The notes under the pieces were generated by a model, which was not told where the DNA came from, ran no database searches, and saw only the letters and a program-made list of their open reading frames with translations. Of a stretch of 64,000 bases of DNA, positions 1 through 9,115 are shown piece by piece. The translations under genes were made by a program, and so were the position numbers. This stretch comes from Thalassobellus citreus (GTDB taxonomy: Bacteria; Bacteroidota; Bacteroidia; Flavobacteriales; Flavobacteriaceae), in assembly GCF_044385915.1 (NCBI RefSeq), contig NZ_JBISCC010000130.1, positions 186,001-250,000 of the forward strand, written 5' to 3'. Positions within the stretch are counted from its first letter, which is position 1, and every line of letters starts with the position of its first letter.

Positions 1-222
1 TTGAAGGTTTTCATTTGCTTCAATTTCAATAGACTCTTCAGTTTCAGAGAATGTTACATAAGCATTAAAATCGTTAGAAATTTCAATAGCATTGTAATCT
101 GAAACAGGAATGTTCTTATAAGTAATTGTATCATTTGCTGAAACTCTTATGGAGTCTACACTACATGAGTTTAAAGTTAGCCCTATAATGGCTATAATAG
201 ATAATAGTCTGTTCGTTTTCAT
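1..222 (-). CDS. Partial DUF2807 (head GIN domain) lipoprotein, N-terminal part
   Basis: The first 74 codons of a minus-strand gene lie here; the rest runs off the left edge. The protein opens with a lipoprotein signal (lysines, a hydrophobic run ending in LTLNSC, so Cys20 would be lipidated) and continues into a beta-rich stretch with the pattern DYNAIEISNDFNAYVTF, which I recognise as the start of the DUF2807 or head GIN fold, a beta-helix-like domain common in Bacteroidota envelope proteins. It follows the sigma factor and adhesin-fold genes on the same strand, so it may belong to the same envelope-stress group. The domain call rests on a short fragment. Confidence 0.6.
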   Translation of the reverse strand, partial: MKTNRLLSIIAIIGLTLNSCSVDSIRVSANDTITYKNIPVSDYNAIEISNDFNAYVTFSETEESIEIEANENLQ

Positions 223-323
223 TATGATTGTTTTTGATTAATTGATTGATGATTTTTTTTATTTAATGATTCATATTGGTATATGATTTTATCATTACTG
301 TCATATGTAATTCGTCTTTATAT

Positions 324-473
324 TTATTTCATTGCGTCATTAAGCTTTGTAATTGGAATCCATTGAAAATTTATAGGAAACCATTCGTTCGCTTCCGATT
401 TTACAAATACTTTATTGTTTTTTGAAATAACATGAACAGAATTTATCTTATCACTTAGTGTTTTAATTTTCAT
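324..473 (-). CDS. Small hypothetical protein (49 aa), translationally coupled
   Basis: A 49-codon reading frame starts at an ATG that overlaps the last 11 bases of the upstream 223-residue barrel gene in another frame, a layout typical of coupled translation. The product is basic and soluble, with no signal peptide or membrane helix, and contains a hydrophobic VHVISKNNKVFVKSE beta-like stretch and an aromatic EANEWFPINFQWIP segment. I do not recognise the family. The overlap and absence of any other gene in the gap support it; short length is the main doubt. Confidence 0.4.
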   Translation of the reverse strand: MKIKTLSDKINSVHVISKNNKVFVKSEANEWFPINFQWIPITKLNDAMK

Positions 474-1134
474 CAGTTATATTTTTTTTGTATCGGTTTC
501 TACCCATATTAAACACACCAATTTTAATACCTACACCTGCTGAAAAGCCATTAATATTATTAAAGTCATAATCAGGATTTAAATCTATTTTACTAGAAAA
601 ACGGTATTTAGCTCCAGCTTCTAGTTGTACATATCTTGATAAATTAAATAAGACATTAATACCAGGTTCTACGACAAAAACAGCTTGCCATTCATCATCT
701 TCTACAACAATATTATCTTCAACATCTTTATCATCTAATAAAGCGACAGCGCCTCCACCTATAAGCACAGGGAATGATACACTTAATAAAGATTTACCAA
801 ATAATATAGGTTCTAGATGTAACCCACCATATCCACCAACTAAATCTCTATCGTAAACGCTTAATCCTTGATTATTTAAATCGGAATAAAAGCCCACTCC
901 AACAAAACCAACTTCAAATTGTTGATTTGCAACATAAGCAATTTTTAAATCGGCTGAATACGTATCTGCACCGTGTATTTTACCAGTATACATGCCTAAT
1001 CCTACATATACACCATGCACTGTGTTTTTTCTATCGTTAAACTCAATATAATCGGTGTTTGATTCTTCTTGAGCATTTAAAAAGTTAGTTAAGCTAAAAA
1101 ATAGTAGAACTAAAAAAATGGAATATTGTTTCAT
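463..1134 (-). CDS. Secreted outer-membrane beta-barrel-like protein
   Basis: A 223-residue protein with a clear Sec signal peptide (MKQYSIF, then a hydrophobic run ending NAQ near residue 22). The mature part alternates glycine-rich and aromatic beta strands (VYVGLGMYTG, VGFVGVGFYS, LEAGAKYRF, FSAGVGIKIG) in the way of small eight-strand outer-membrane barrels, and a acidic loop (DDKDVEDNIVVEDDE) would face outward. It lies 98 bp below the adhesin-fold gene and probably shares the sigma-factor operon. Function is unknown; the barrel assignment comes from strand pattern only. Confidence 0.65.
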   Translation of the reverse strand: MKQYSIFLVLLFFSLTNFLNAQEESNTDYIEFNDRKNTVHGVYVGLGMYTGKIHGADTYSADLKIAYVANQQFEVGFVGVGFYSDLNNQGLSVYDRDLVGGYGGLHLEPILFGKSLLSVSFPVLIGGGAVALLDDKDVEDNIVVEDDEWQAVFVVEPGINVLFNLSRYVQLEAGAKYRFSSKIDLNPDYDFNNINGFSAGVGIKIGVFNMGRNRYKKNITDEN

Positions 1135-1232
1135 TATTGTTAATTTATATAGTTATTATTATAGACAACACAATTAAAAAAGGGTTGCATGTAAATAGTT
1201 GTTTTTGAAAAATTATGAGTGAATTTTTAATG

Positions 1233-2321
1233 TTATTCATTTAAAACAATAACACCTTTTTTCCCTGCAAAAGAAAAGACGCCTTTTTTTAAGCTGCCAT
1301 AGTTGGCTGTAATTTCTCTAAGTCTTTCGCTTTTGTTTATGACTTTACTTTTAACATTTGAAAATGTTTTAGGTAGCCTTAATAAACCTTGCTCTAATGT
1401 AGCATTAAACTTAAATGACAGCCCCGTAATGTTTATATGAATATCTGATGATTCTTGATTAATATCAACCATGGCATCTGGCTGGTTTATTTTTGATACT
1501 CTTAATTCTGCAACACGCATTAGTAAACTAATTTTGTCTCCAATACTTTGAGTCGTCACTTTTGAAAAATAAATTTCACCTGTAATATCTTCAACATGTT
1601 CTATAGCTATTTCGTCTTTACTAGAGTAGAGTTCTAAATTAGTAACTGTATCAATATCTATATTGCTACCACTAGTTCTTAATAGTAAATTTTTAGATTT
1701 TGTAATATCTATGTCTCCATTTTTTAAATTTATTGTTCCGTAAGTAATGGATTTTGCTCTAAGCTTACCAAATTTCATATCTATTTTAGCATTAGATACA
1801 ATATCATTAATCCATAAATCACCATGTTCTAAATTAGCCTTTAATTTACCTGTCCAATTATCAATAATAATATCGCCAAACATATTGGTAACATCAATTT
1901 CTGCATTAATTGGTAAGTATACATTATAGTTAATTTCAACATTACTTTTATCAAACTCAAACGGATTAACTTTATTGAAATATCTTGAAAAAAAGCTGGT
2001 ATTTTTTTCTGATATTGTAGAGGTAATACTCACAAAATCTCCAGCAGTTTTTATATCTGCAATAATCCTGTCAATAAGTGCTTTTGCATTTTCTTTTTTC
2101 TTATTGTTTACTTTAATATCAATAACCACGGCTGCTTTATTTTCCTCCCAACCAGAAATTATTACATTACCGTATTTATTATTTAAATGCAATTCACCTG
2201 CATTCGTCATTTTAAAGGTCTTCTCAATTTTTTTAGTTACTATTTCTTGAGACTGCATTGTGTAGCTAACCAATACTAAAATTAGTAGTGTTATTCTTTT
2301 ATAAAATATATGCTTCTTCAT
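1233..2321 (-). CDS. DUF4097-type adhesin-fold envelope protein
   Basis: A 362-residue exported protein. The signal peptide (MKKHIFYKR then LLILVLVSYTMQSQ) is followed by repeated short beta units such as NKYGNVIISGWEENK, TNMFGDIIIDNWTG and LEHGDLWINDI, the repeating pattern of the DUF4097 right-handed beta-helix. The family is common behind ECF sigma factors in Bacteroidota, with no known enzymatic role. Its start codon lies inside the last 23 bases of the anti-sigma-like gene, in another frame, so the two are translated together. A periplasmic or cell-surface location in envelope-stress sensing is inferred from the neighbours. Confidence 0.7.
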   Translation of the reverse strand: MKKHIFYKRITLLILVLVSYTMQSQEIVTKKIEKTFKMTNAGELHLNNKYGNVIISGWEENKAAVVIDIKVNNKKKENAKALIDRIIADIKTAGDFVSITSTISEKNTSFFSRYFNKVNPFEFDKSNVEINYNVYLPINAEIDVTNMFGDIIIDNWTGKLKANLEHGDLWINDIVSNAKIDMKFGKLRAKSITYGTINLKNGDIDITKSKNLLLRTSGSNIDIDTVTNLELYSSKDEIAIEHVEDITGEIYFSKVTTQSIGDKISLLMRVAELRVSKINQPDAMVDINQESSDIHINITGLSFKFNATLEQGLLRLPKTFSNVKSKVINKSERLREITANYGSLKKGVFSFAGKKGVIVLNE

Positions 2322-2847
2322 CTTCTATGTTTTTAGAACTATTAATTTGCTTCAATAAGTTCTCTATTAACTCTATTCTTTTTTTATAATTTATTACTAT
2401 TGCTTCTAAAATAACTTCACTATCTAAATTCTTATTTAGTTCTAATTTTAGTGCTTCGTATTCAACATCTAATTCATCAATAAATGATAGAAACTCTTTC
2501 TTTTCTTTAGCCGATAATTGCGTGTTGTTATCAACCAATTTAACTTGATAGGCTACCAAACCTTTATAGTGCGCATCAATATCATTTAATTCTTGATTAG
2601 CAAAACTATTCTGTTCATCACTTCCAGCAGTATTTATGGTATTTACTAAAGAAAATATACCAAGAGCAATAACAATGGTTGCAGCCACTTTAAACATAGG
2701 TTTATTCCATAAGCTTATAACTTTTGGTTTGGCCTCTGGCTCATTTAATTTAGATTCAATATTTGCCCAAAGTTTGCTTCTATCAGCTTTATGTTCATCA
2801 AAAAGAGATCTATTTTCTCTTATGTTTTTTTCAAAATCATCCATCAT
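2299..2847 (-). CDS. Anti-sigma-factor-like single-pass membrane protein
   Basis: 182 residues. The cytoplasmic N-terminal part (about 1-48) is charged and helical, with the FDEHKADRSKLWANIESKL pattern seen in Bacteroidota proteins encoded beside ECF sigma factors. One hydrophobic helix follows (about residues 52-68, FKVAATIVIALGIFSLVNT), then a long charged periplasmic part likely to form a coiled coil (KEKKEFLSFIDELDVEYEALK). It begins with an ATGA overlap with the sigma-factor stop codon and overlaps the next gene by 23 bp. The anti-sigma role is inferred from topology and position; no zinc-binding HxxxCxxC motif is present. Confidence 0.7.
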   Translation of the reverse strand: MMDDFEKNIRENRSLFDEHKADRSKLWANIESKLNEPEAKPKVISLWNKPMFKVAATIVIALGIFSLVNTINTAGSDEQNSFANQELNDIDAHYKGLVAYQVKLVDNNTQLSAKEKKEFLSFIDELDVEYEALKLELNKNLDSEVILEAIVINYKKRIELIENLLKQINSSKNIEDEEAYIL

Positions 2848-3386
2848 AATGTCTTTATAATTTCAATTAATTTTTTCTTTGCTCTGTGGTATTGCGATTT
2901 AGAAGTAGATGTTGTTATATCTAATATTTCTGAAATCTCACCATGATCATATCCTTCAATTAAATACAAGTTTATTATTTGCTGATACCCCGAGGGCAGA
3001 AGCCTTATACCTGCAATAACTTTTTTTATATCCATTGCTGGACCGTCATCTTCAATATCATCCGTTTTTATATGATACATTTCATTTTCAATTGGCACAA
3101 CGGGTATTTTTTTCTTCTTCAAGTAATTAATACTTTTATTCACTACAATGCGCTTTAACCATGAACCAAATGTACTTTCATATCTAAATGAGGACAAATT
3201 GTTAAATGCTTCAACAAAACTATCTTGTACAACATCTTCTGCATCTTCTCTAATATGCATCATACGCATACTAATATTATACATAGCGTCAACATAAAGC
3301 TCATACAATTTATATTGTGCTTTTCTATCACCTAACTTGCTGTTTTCAACAAGGTCTTTATGTGTATATAAAATGTTAGCTTCCAA
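2844..3386 (-). CDS. ECF RNA polymerase sigma-70 factor
   Basis: 180 residues with the two ECF sigma domains. Region 2 is visible at about residues 25-95 (LYVDAMYNISMRMM, REDAEDVVQDSFVEAF, then FRYESTFGSWLKRIVVN), binding core polymerase and the -10 element. Region 4 lies at about 125-178 (LPSGYQQIINLYLIEGYDHG, then EISEILDITTSTSKSQYHRAKKKL), a helix-turn-helix for the -35 element. It heads a minus-strand group with an anti-sigma-like protein and exported beta-helix and barrel proteins, a common envelope-response arrangement. Such genes are usually autoregulated, but I could not pick out its own promoter. Confidence 0.9.
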   Translation of the reverse strand: MEANILYTHKDLVENSKLGDRKAQYKLYELYVDAMYNISMRMMHIREDAEDVVQDSFVEAFNNLSSFRYESTFGSWLKRIVVNKSINYLKKKKIPVVPIENEMYHIKTDDIEDDGPAMDIKKVIAGIRLLPSGYQQIINLYLIEGYDHGEISEILDITTSTSKSQYHRAKKKLIEIIKTL

Positions 3387-3568
3387 TTAAAATATGCTAG
3401 CTTTAATTCGTCTTAAAAATAGTTTTATTTTTTAAGTTACTATTATAGACAAGTAAAAAACTAAAAGGTTGCATATAGTTCTAAAAAATAATTTAAAGTA
3501 CATGTATTGTGTTTGTCTACCATCATCTGTATTTGTACTTTTACACGCTTTATATAACAGCATTTATA

Positions 3569-4612
3569 ATGAGTTTTTCAAAACGTATTAATAGTATAAG
3601 AAGAAAAATCACGCACAGTCTTACTAAAAATATTGGGAGTTCTTATTCTGAACCAAAAATAGGATCTCTTAATGCATCAGACATAAAACGAGTTTTAATT
3701 ATTAGACCTAACCATAGATTAGGTAATCAACTTTTATTAACACCTATTGTACAAGAAGTGATTAATACGTTTCCGGGTTGTAAAATAGATTTGTTTGTAA
3801 AAGGCGGAGTTGCATATCCTGTTTTTGAAAATTATGCAGAGGTTGAAAAAATAATTCAACTTCCTAGAAAACCATTTAGTAACTTATTGAAATATGCGAA
3901 ATCATGGTTATCAATAAAAAAAGAAACCTATGATTTAGTAATTAATGGTGATAAAAACTCATCTTCAGGAAGATTATTAACAAACTTAGCCAAAGCATCC
4001 ATAAAAATTTTTGGTGAAGCAAATGAAGATATTGCGAAGCTACATAAAGATTACCAACACATTTCAAAGTATCCTGTTTATAATTTAAGAGATTATTTAG
4101 CTAAAATAGGGTTTCCTAAAAATGAAAATCAAGTTCCTTTGTTAGATATAAAATTGAACGATTCTGAACTTTCTAATGGTAAGAAAATTTTAGATGAAAT
4201 TATTAAAAATGATAAAAAAACCATTTGTATATACACCAATGCCACAGGAGATAAGTGTTATTCTGAAGCTTGGTGGTTAACCTTCTATGAGCGTTTACAA
4301 AAAGAGTTTCCTAATTATAATATTATAGAAATGCTACCTATTGAAAACATTTCAAAAATAAACTTCAAAGCACCAAATTTCTACAGTAAAGACATTCGAG
4401 AAATGGGAGCCATCATAAATAACACCTCTATTTTTATAGCAGCAGATAATGGTGTGATGCACTTAGCAAGTGCGTCATTAACACCAACTGTTGGTTTCTT
4501 TTCGGTAACCAATGAAAATGTTTATGCACCTTACGGGAATGGAAGTATAGCGTTAAATACAAATAAAATGAATATTGACGATTGGTTTAAAACGTTAAAT
4601 GAGATGCTTTAG
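3569..4612 (+). CDS. Glycosyltransferase family 9 (heptosyltransferase-like)
   Basis: 347 residues from the ATG at 3569 (an upstream in-frame ATG at 3509 would add a hydrophobic tail not typical of the family). The GT9 pattern is visible: RVLIIRPNHRLGNQLLLTPIV near residue 40, a central linker, and the C-terminal nucleotide-sugar site with IFIAADNGVMHLASASLTPT around residue 290 followed by GFFSVTNENVYAPYG. GT9 enzymes add heptose or related sugars to lipopolysaccharide core at the inner membrane. The gene stands alone between a sigma-factor operon in the opposite direction and a secreted phosphatase, so substrate is unknown. Confidence 0.85.
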   Translation: MSFSKRINSIRRKITHSLTKNIGSSYSEPKIGSLNASDIKRVLIIRPNHRLGNQLLLTPIVQEVINTFPGCKIDLFVKGGVAYPVFENYAEVEKIIQLPRKPFSNLLKYAKSWLSIKKETYDLVINGDKNSSSGRLLTNLAKASIKIFGEANEDIAKLHKDYQHISKYPVYNLRDYLAKIGFPKNENQVPLLDIKLNDSELSNGKKILDEIIKNDKKTICIYTNATGDKCYSEAWWLTFYERLQKEFPNYNIIEMLPIENISKINFKAPNFYSKDIREMGAIINNTSIFIAADNGVMHLASASLTPTVGFFSVTNENVYAPYGNGSIALNTNKMNIDDWFKTLNEML

Positions 4613-4749
4613 ATAAAAAGATTAAGATGATTGTATTATAATTATTTTATTACTCATTATCATTATTATATTTTTCATTGAATTTATTAGAAATAAAAAT
4701 CGATATGTTAAGTAACAGTATATTAACCTTAGCGTAATAAAGAAGATTT

Positions 4750-4757
4750 TATCTTTG
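4750..4757 (+). promoter_or_regulatory. Probable -7 box (TAnnTTTG) for the phosphatase gene
   Basis: The octamer TATCTTTG matches the Bacteroidota -7 consensus TAnnTTTG and lies 17 bp before the ATG at 4775, leaving a very short leader. I see no good TTG box at the usual distance upstream. Confidence 0.45.
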
Positions 4758-4774
4758 CTTTCTAAATTTAAATT

Positions 4775-6007
4775 ATGCGATTTCCAACTAAAAATGTTCT
4801 TCAATTAATAACAATTCTAACCTGTTTATTCTTGGTTTTTAATTGTAAACCATCATACAATACAACAAATACCGTACAGTTGGTACGCCAACCATATTTA
4901 CAAAATGCTTTTAAAGACAGTATAAGTATTTTATGGATAACAAATAAAGGTGAGCATGCTAAAGTAAAATATGGTACCTCTAAAGCTATGAATAAAACAG
5001 CTGATGGTTATATATTAAAAGATAGTTTTAAAACAAGAAATACTGTTACTATAAAAGGTCTTGATCGTGGTAAAAAATATTATTACTCTATTTATACTGA
5101 TGAAAAACTACTAGCTTCGGGTGAAGAGTACTTTTTTAAAACGGAGCCTGTTGAAAAAAATGCTAGTTTTTCCTTTTATGCCATGGGAGATATTGGAGAA
5201 CCTGTATACAAAGGTGGGTTTCCTGAAATTACATCTTGGCAAATACATAATTTGAAGGATCGACCTGATTTTGGACTTGGGTTAGGAGATATTATTTACC
5301 CTGACGGGGAAAGTTCTTTTGCAGATGCTTATCTTTTTAAGCCTATGGAACCTATTCTGAAAAACATCCCGTTTTATCCTGCTTTAGGAAATCATGATTG
5401 GCATGTCAATCCTGATACTAATTTTACTACTGAATGGAAACTTCCTAATAATGAACATTATTATTATTATGATTATGGCAATGCTCATTTTATTGCATTG
5501 GATACCAGAAGTGGAGATATGTACGATCAGAAAAATCAATTAAAATGGTTTGAAAACGATTTAAAAAATGCACAAAATAAATATGATTGGATATTTGTAT
5601 ACTTTCATCATAACGGCATTAGTTGTACTTACAAACCTGAATATAAAGCTGTGGTTGATATGTATCCGTTATTTACTAAATACAACGTTGATTTAGTTTT
5701 AAACGGACATGCACATACTTATGAAAGACTTATGCCTTTTGATAAAAATGGAAATGTTATTGAAAAATATAATAAGCCATTAAATGAATACGCCGATATA
5801 AAAGATGGTTTTATACAAATTACTACAGGTGCAGGAGGGAAGTTAAAAAAAGATTGGAACCCAGGGCAATGTGATAAAGATATTGTAGCAGCTTCGGCTC
5901 ATAGGGGGCATTTTACACTTATAAATATTGAAGGAAGACAACTTAAACTAAAAACAATTGCATCTATGGGTGGTGCTGTGCTTGATTCGTTAGTTATAAA
6001 TAAATAG
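4775..6007 (+). CDS. Secreted purple acid phosphatase-like metallophosphoesterase lipoprotein
   Basis: 410 residues. The N-terminus has a lipobox (LFLVFNC, Cys about 24), so the protein is probably a lipoprotein. Residues about 35-120 form a fibronectin-like N-terminal domain (RQPYLQNAFKDSISILW ... KYYYSIYTDEKLL), as in purple acid phosphatases. The catalytic domain shows the metal-binding motifs in order: GDIGEP, GDIIYPDG, GNHDWH, VYFHHNG and NGHAHTYER. The family hydrolyses phosphomonoesters with a two-metal centre. It is a lone gene with its own -7 box; a role in phosphate scavenging is inferred, and no Pho box was recognised. Confidence 0.9.
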   Translation: MRFPTKNVLQLITILTCLFLVFNCKPSYNTTNTVQLVRQPYLQNAFKDSISILWITNKGEHAKVKYGTSKAMNKTADGYILKDSFKTRNTVTIKGLDRGKKYYYSIYTDEKLLASGEEYFFKTEPVEKNASFSFYAMGDIGEPVYKGGFPEITSWQIHNLKDRPDFGLGLGDIIYPDGESSFADAYLFKPMEPILKNIPFYPALGNHDWHVNPDTNFTTEWKLPNNEHYYYYDYGNAHFIALDTRSGDMYDQKNQLKWFENDLKNAQNKYDWIFVYFHHNGISCTYKPEYKAVVDMYPLFTKYNVDLVLNGHAHTYERLMPFDKNGNVIEKYNKPLNEYADIKDGFIQITTGAGGKLKKDWNPGQCDKDIVAASAHRGHFTLINIEGRQLKLKTIASMGGAVLDSLVINK

Positions 6008-6159
6008 AATAGTATATTCTTTTTTATAATATTTCTTTATTAATTGCATTTCATCTAGATTTTATCATTTCATCGTGTATATTTTATAGTTCATAAGATT
6101 TTTTAGGAAGAGATAATATAATGATTTAGTTTTGAGAATATTAAACAATTAATACTATC

Positions 6160-6783
6160 ATGAAAAAACTAACGCCCCTAATGTTTTTTGCGTGTTTAAT
6201 AAGTTTTAGCACACTTATTGCACAAGAATCTGCAAGTACTAGTAACGATATTCCGGTAAACTACAAGAAACGAAATGCTGTCTTTGATTATTCTGAAAAA
6301 CAACTAAATAATACAGATACTATCCCTGATTTCGCTACGAAAACAGACAAGCTTAAAATTACAGGAACTATTTATCAAAGTGATGGAAAAACGCCTGCTA
6401 GTAATGTTATACTTTTTATACATCAACCTGATGAAGATGGAAATTATGACCTTAAAAGAGATGAAAACCGTAAGCGTTACATAAAACATAGAGGTTGGAT
6501 AAAAACCAATTCCGACGGACAATACACTTTTTATACATTTATTCCTGGGAAGTTTATACGGTCTAAGGAATTAAGACAAATACATCGTACTATTAAAGAA
6601 CCTGGAAAATCAGAATATGAATTAACATCATTCTTTTTTGATGATGATCCATTATTGCCAGACTTAACTTTAGCATGTCGAGCAAAAGCTGTTATGAGTA
6701 TGTTAAAACTTAATAAAAAAGATAATATGTATGTGGCAACAAAAGATATTATTTTAAATGAAAATACAATATTAAATCAGTAG
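6160..6783 (+). CDS. Exported intradiol dioxygenase-like (protocatechuate dioxygenase fold) protein
   Basis: 207 residues with a Sec signal peptide (MKKLTPLMFFACLISF ... LIAQ). The core shows the intradiol ring-cleavage fold: KITGTIYQSDGKTPASNVIL, RGWIKTNSDGQYTFYTFIPG, IHRTIKEPGKSEYE and SFFFDDDPLLPD. Enzymes of this fold bind Fe(III) with two Tyr and two His; a Tyr in the QYTFYT block and the His of the IHRTIKEP block are visible, but I cannot confirm all four ligands. Exported versions are frequent in Bacteroidota and their substrates are mostly unknown. It is not in an aromatic degradation cluster here, so the reaction should not be assumed. Confidence 0.7.
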   Translation: MKKLTPLMFFACLISFSTLIAQESASTSNDIPVNYKKRNAVFDYSEKQLNNTDTIPDFATKTDKLKITGTIYQSDGKTPASNVILFIHQPDEDGNYDLKRDENRKRYIKHRGWIKTNSDGQYTFYTFIPGKFIRSKELRQIHRTIKEPGKSEYELTSFFFDDDPLLPDLTLACRAKAVMSMLKLNKKDNMYVATKDIILNENTILNQ

Positions 6784-6802
6784 TAACATATAGTTTTGGT
6801 GT

Positions 6803-7627
6803 TTAAGACCACCACACAATAAAAAACTTTTGAACAGCTCCTTTAGGAAATTTTATCCAACATAAAGGTGCTGTTTTTTTATTTATTAAAATGGTTGTTT
6901 TTTCAACAAAAGAGGTATAGGACAACCAATTTACGTGAGTTTGAACTTCTAATAACCAATCTACTTTGTTCGGAATATAAAATTTACAAGAAGTAAATTG
7001 TTCTATTTCAGAAAAAGGAATATAAAATCCTTTTAAGCAGCCTTTATTTAGTAATTTAAAATCTACAGCACTTGTATTGTATGGTATGAATAATTGTGCT
7101 TTAAAACAAACTCGTTGTAAAATGCTTTCAGCATTTAAATTTAACGCATCTAGATACGGTTTCGTGTGTACGTTATATAGTAACGGTAATTGCTTCTCTT
7201 TTAATTTTGTTAATTTTTTTAGTAGATTATCATTTCTGTTTGGTCCAATCCAATGTTCAATTTCAGTAGCCCCTATAGTGGGGTCATACAAATAAAACTT
7301 ATAAATAATTTCTAAATGAATAGGTGTTTCATTAAACTTTAAAATACAATCAAGCTCTCCAATAGTTAGTTTCTGGTTCTGTATTTGAGTGTTTTCTAGC
7401 AAAACCTCTATGCGGTCATCCTTTTCAATTTCTCTACTAACAAAGCGTTCTACGCGTTTTCCTAATCGTAAATTGTCAGGAATTATGTCATTAAAAACAA
7501 AATGTCTTTGTTTACTTATTTCTAATTGTTTCAAGCCAAAAACCTCATGTGTTTTCCAAAGTAATGAGGTGTTTAAATAACCTTGAAACTGTAATTGAAG
7601 CTGCTTTTGTTTTAAATTCATTATCAT
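6803..7627 (-). CDS. DUF1853 family protein
   Basis: About 274 residues from the start at 7627 (a second ATG at 7621 is equally possible; the first in-frame ATG at 7669 adds an odd aromatic tail). The sequence matches my memory of DUF1853: SLLWKTHEVFGL near the start, then LGKRVERFVSREIE, then GELDCILKFNETPIHLEIIYKFYLYDP and WIGPNRNDNLLKKLTKLKEKQLPLL. The central GELDCIL...HLEIIYKFYL resembles the core of PD-(D/E)xK nuclease folds (D, then E-x-K-like), but a nuclease role is inference. Convergent with the dioxygenase-like gene. Confidence 0.7.
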   Translation of the reverse strand: MIMNLKQKQLQLQFQGYLNTSLLWKTHEVFGLKQLEISKQRHFVFNDIIPDNLRLGKRVERFVSREIEKDDRIEVLLENTQIQNQKLTIGELDCILKFNETPIHLEIIYKFYLYDPTIGATEIEHWIGPNRNDNLLKKLTKLKEKQLPLLYNVHTKPYLDALNLNAESILQRVCFKAQLFIPYNTSAVDFKLLNKGCLKGFYIPFSEIEQFTSCKFYIPNKVDWLLEVQTHVNWLSYTSFVEKTTILINKKTAPLCWIKFPKGAVQKFFIVWWS

Positions 7628-7727
7628 GCTAAAGTATGAGTTCTTAATAGAAAAATAAATACAATTCATCAGTTTTCTATTAAAAATGCCATATGTTTTG
7701 TATTTTAGAACGTAATAAAATTTTAAA

Positions 7728-8270
7728 ATGAAACTAATAAGTTATAGTGTTGTTATTATAGGATGCTTCTTTTTTTCTTGTAGAGCATCAAAAAACTCTG
7801 TGACACAAACAGAAATTGAAGCTTTAGATATATTAATTAAAAATCAACAATTCACTATAGAATCTGATTGGGTATATCCGCAAGTAACAAATGCTATGCA
7901 ACAAGTTTTAAATTCTGGTATTATGCAACCAGGAAGTTCGGCAGGAAGTATAAGTTTAATAGGAAATGCTAATTTTTTAACCATTTCTGGAGATAGTATT
8001 ACATCTTACTTACCTTATTTTGGTGAACGTCAAATGCAGGTAGATTATGGTGGAACAGATTCAGCTATACAATTTAACGGCTTAATTGAAGATTATAAAC
8101 CGGTTAAAAATAAAAATCAAAGTTATGATATCAAGTTTAAAGCTAAAAGTAATAATGAGAATTTTAATGTATTTATAAAACTTTACCCTAGTTTAAATTG
8201 TGAAATGATACTTAATAGCTCCTCTAGAAATTCTATACGTTATAACGGAAATGTAAAACCAAAATTATAA
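7728..8270 (+). CDS. DUF4251 lipoprotein
   Basis: 180 residues with a lipoprotein signal (MKLISYSVVIIGCFFFSC, Cys 18). The mature part has the DUF4251 pattern: a helical start, NQQFTIESDWVYPQ, a serine-rich QPGSSAGSISLIGN segment, SITSYLPYFGERQMQVDYGG and a final NVFIKLYPSLNCEMILNSSSRNSIRYNG. The family is a small membrane-associated beta sandwich restricted to Bacteroidota; function unknown. The next gene starts 15 bp downstream and is probably co-transcribed. Confidence 0.8.
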   Translation: MKLISYSVVIIGCFFFSCRASKNSVTQTEIEALDILIKNQQFTIESDWVYPQVTNAMQQVLNSGIMQPGSSAGSISLIGNANFLTISGDSITSYLPYFGERQMQVDYGGTDSAIQFNGLIEDYKPVKNKNQSYDIKFKAKSNNENFNVFIKLYPSLNCEMILNSSSRNSIRYNGNVKPKL

Positions 8271-8285
8271 AGCAGTACAAGTCTT

Positions 8286-9083
8286 ATGAAAAGAAAACAA
8301 ATTACCACCTTTATATTCTTTCTACTTATCAATATTGTTGCAGCTTATTCACAAAATGTAACGGTTAAATACATGGCATTTTACGAGCATTTAGAAGGAA
8401 CAAGTATGCTTAGGAATTCGTTTTTTAAGAGTGAAGCAACACATATAGGCACTTATTTTAAGCTTAAAAATGATCTTTATAATAAAAGTGATAACCCCAT
8501 CAATATTAAATTAGATTATCATTTTGCAGATGGGCTATTATTTGGTACTACAAATATTGAAACTACTATTCCTAAAACAAAGAGTGAAACTTTTGTTGCT
8601 AGAAGTTTTGGATATGATAAAGCAGGAATTTGGAAGACAGGTAAATATTATGTTAATGCCAGTATTAAAGGTTATGAAATAGGATCTGCCTCATTTTATA
8701 TAACAGATGGAAAAGTTGTAAGAGAAATTTCAGAAATTAAATTTTTTGAAGGAGGAGAAAAAGCGCCTGAAGACAAAGTCTTTACTAATAGGTTCTCAAG
8801 AAATAATACAAGAAAGGTATTTACTAATATAAAATTTGCTAATCCAAATTACAATAAAACCGATTTTACAACCGATTTAACTCTAAAATATTTTAATCCA
8901 GATGGCACACTTTTAGGCTCGCCAAAACTTGAATTTTTAGTTCCTAAAAGTTGGCAAGTAGCCATTTTATGGAATGGCTATGGTTATAATGAAAGCTATT
9001 CTTATTGGTCTCCTGGAAATTATCGTGTTGAAGTATGGGCAGGAAAAAATATACTAACAACAGGATATTTTACTATATATTAA
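8286..9083 (+). CDS. Exported protein with two duplicated beta-sandwich units
   Basis: 265 residues with a Sec signal (MKRKQITTFIFFLLINIVAAYSQ). The mature protein has two similar halves of about 95 residues: both have a strand ending in ATHIGTYFKL or RKVFTNIKFA, then NKSDNPINIKLDYHFADGLLFG or NKTDFTTDLTLKYFNPDGTLLG, then TTIPKTKSETFVARSFGYD or EFLVPKSWQVAILWNGYGY, and finish with GKYYVNAS...ASFYI or GNYRVEVW...GYFTI. So it arose by internal duplication of an immunoglobulin-like unit. I do not know the family. It follows the DUF4251 gene closely, so both probably serve the periplasm or cell surface. Confidence 0.7.
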   Translation: MKRKQITTFIFFLLINIVAAYSQNVTVKYMAFYEHLEGTSMLRNSFFKSEATHIGTYFKLKNDLYNKSDNPINIKLDYHFADGLLFGTTNIETTIPKTKSETFVARSFGYDKAGIWKTGKYYVNASIKGYEIGSASFYITDGKVVREISEIKFFEGGEKAPEDKVFTNRFSRNNTRKVFTNIKFANPNYNKTDFTTDLTLKYFNPDGTLLGSPKLEFLVPKSWQVAILWNGYGYNESYSYWSPGNYRVEVWAGKNILTTGYFTIY

Positions 9084-9115
9084 TTTAGATCTTATAATAT
9101 TTTGAAATAAATTCT

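Noticed and set aside
7077..7295. Antisense frames opposite DUF1853, the synthase, leuC, helicases and the SLC12-like gene
   Set aside because: They mirror the real genes, carry no recognizable domains, and lack upstream promoter boxes; they are by-products of codon bias.
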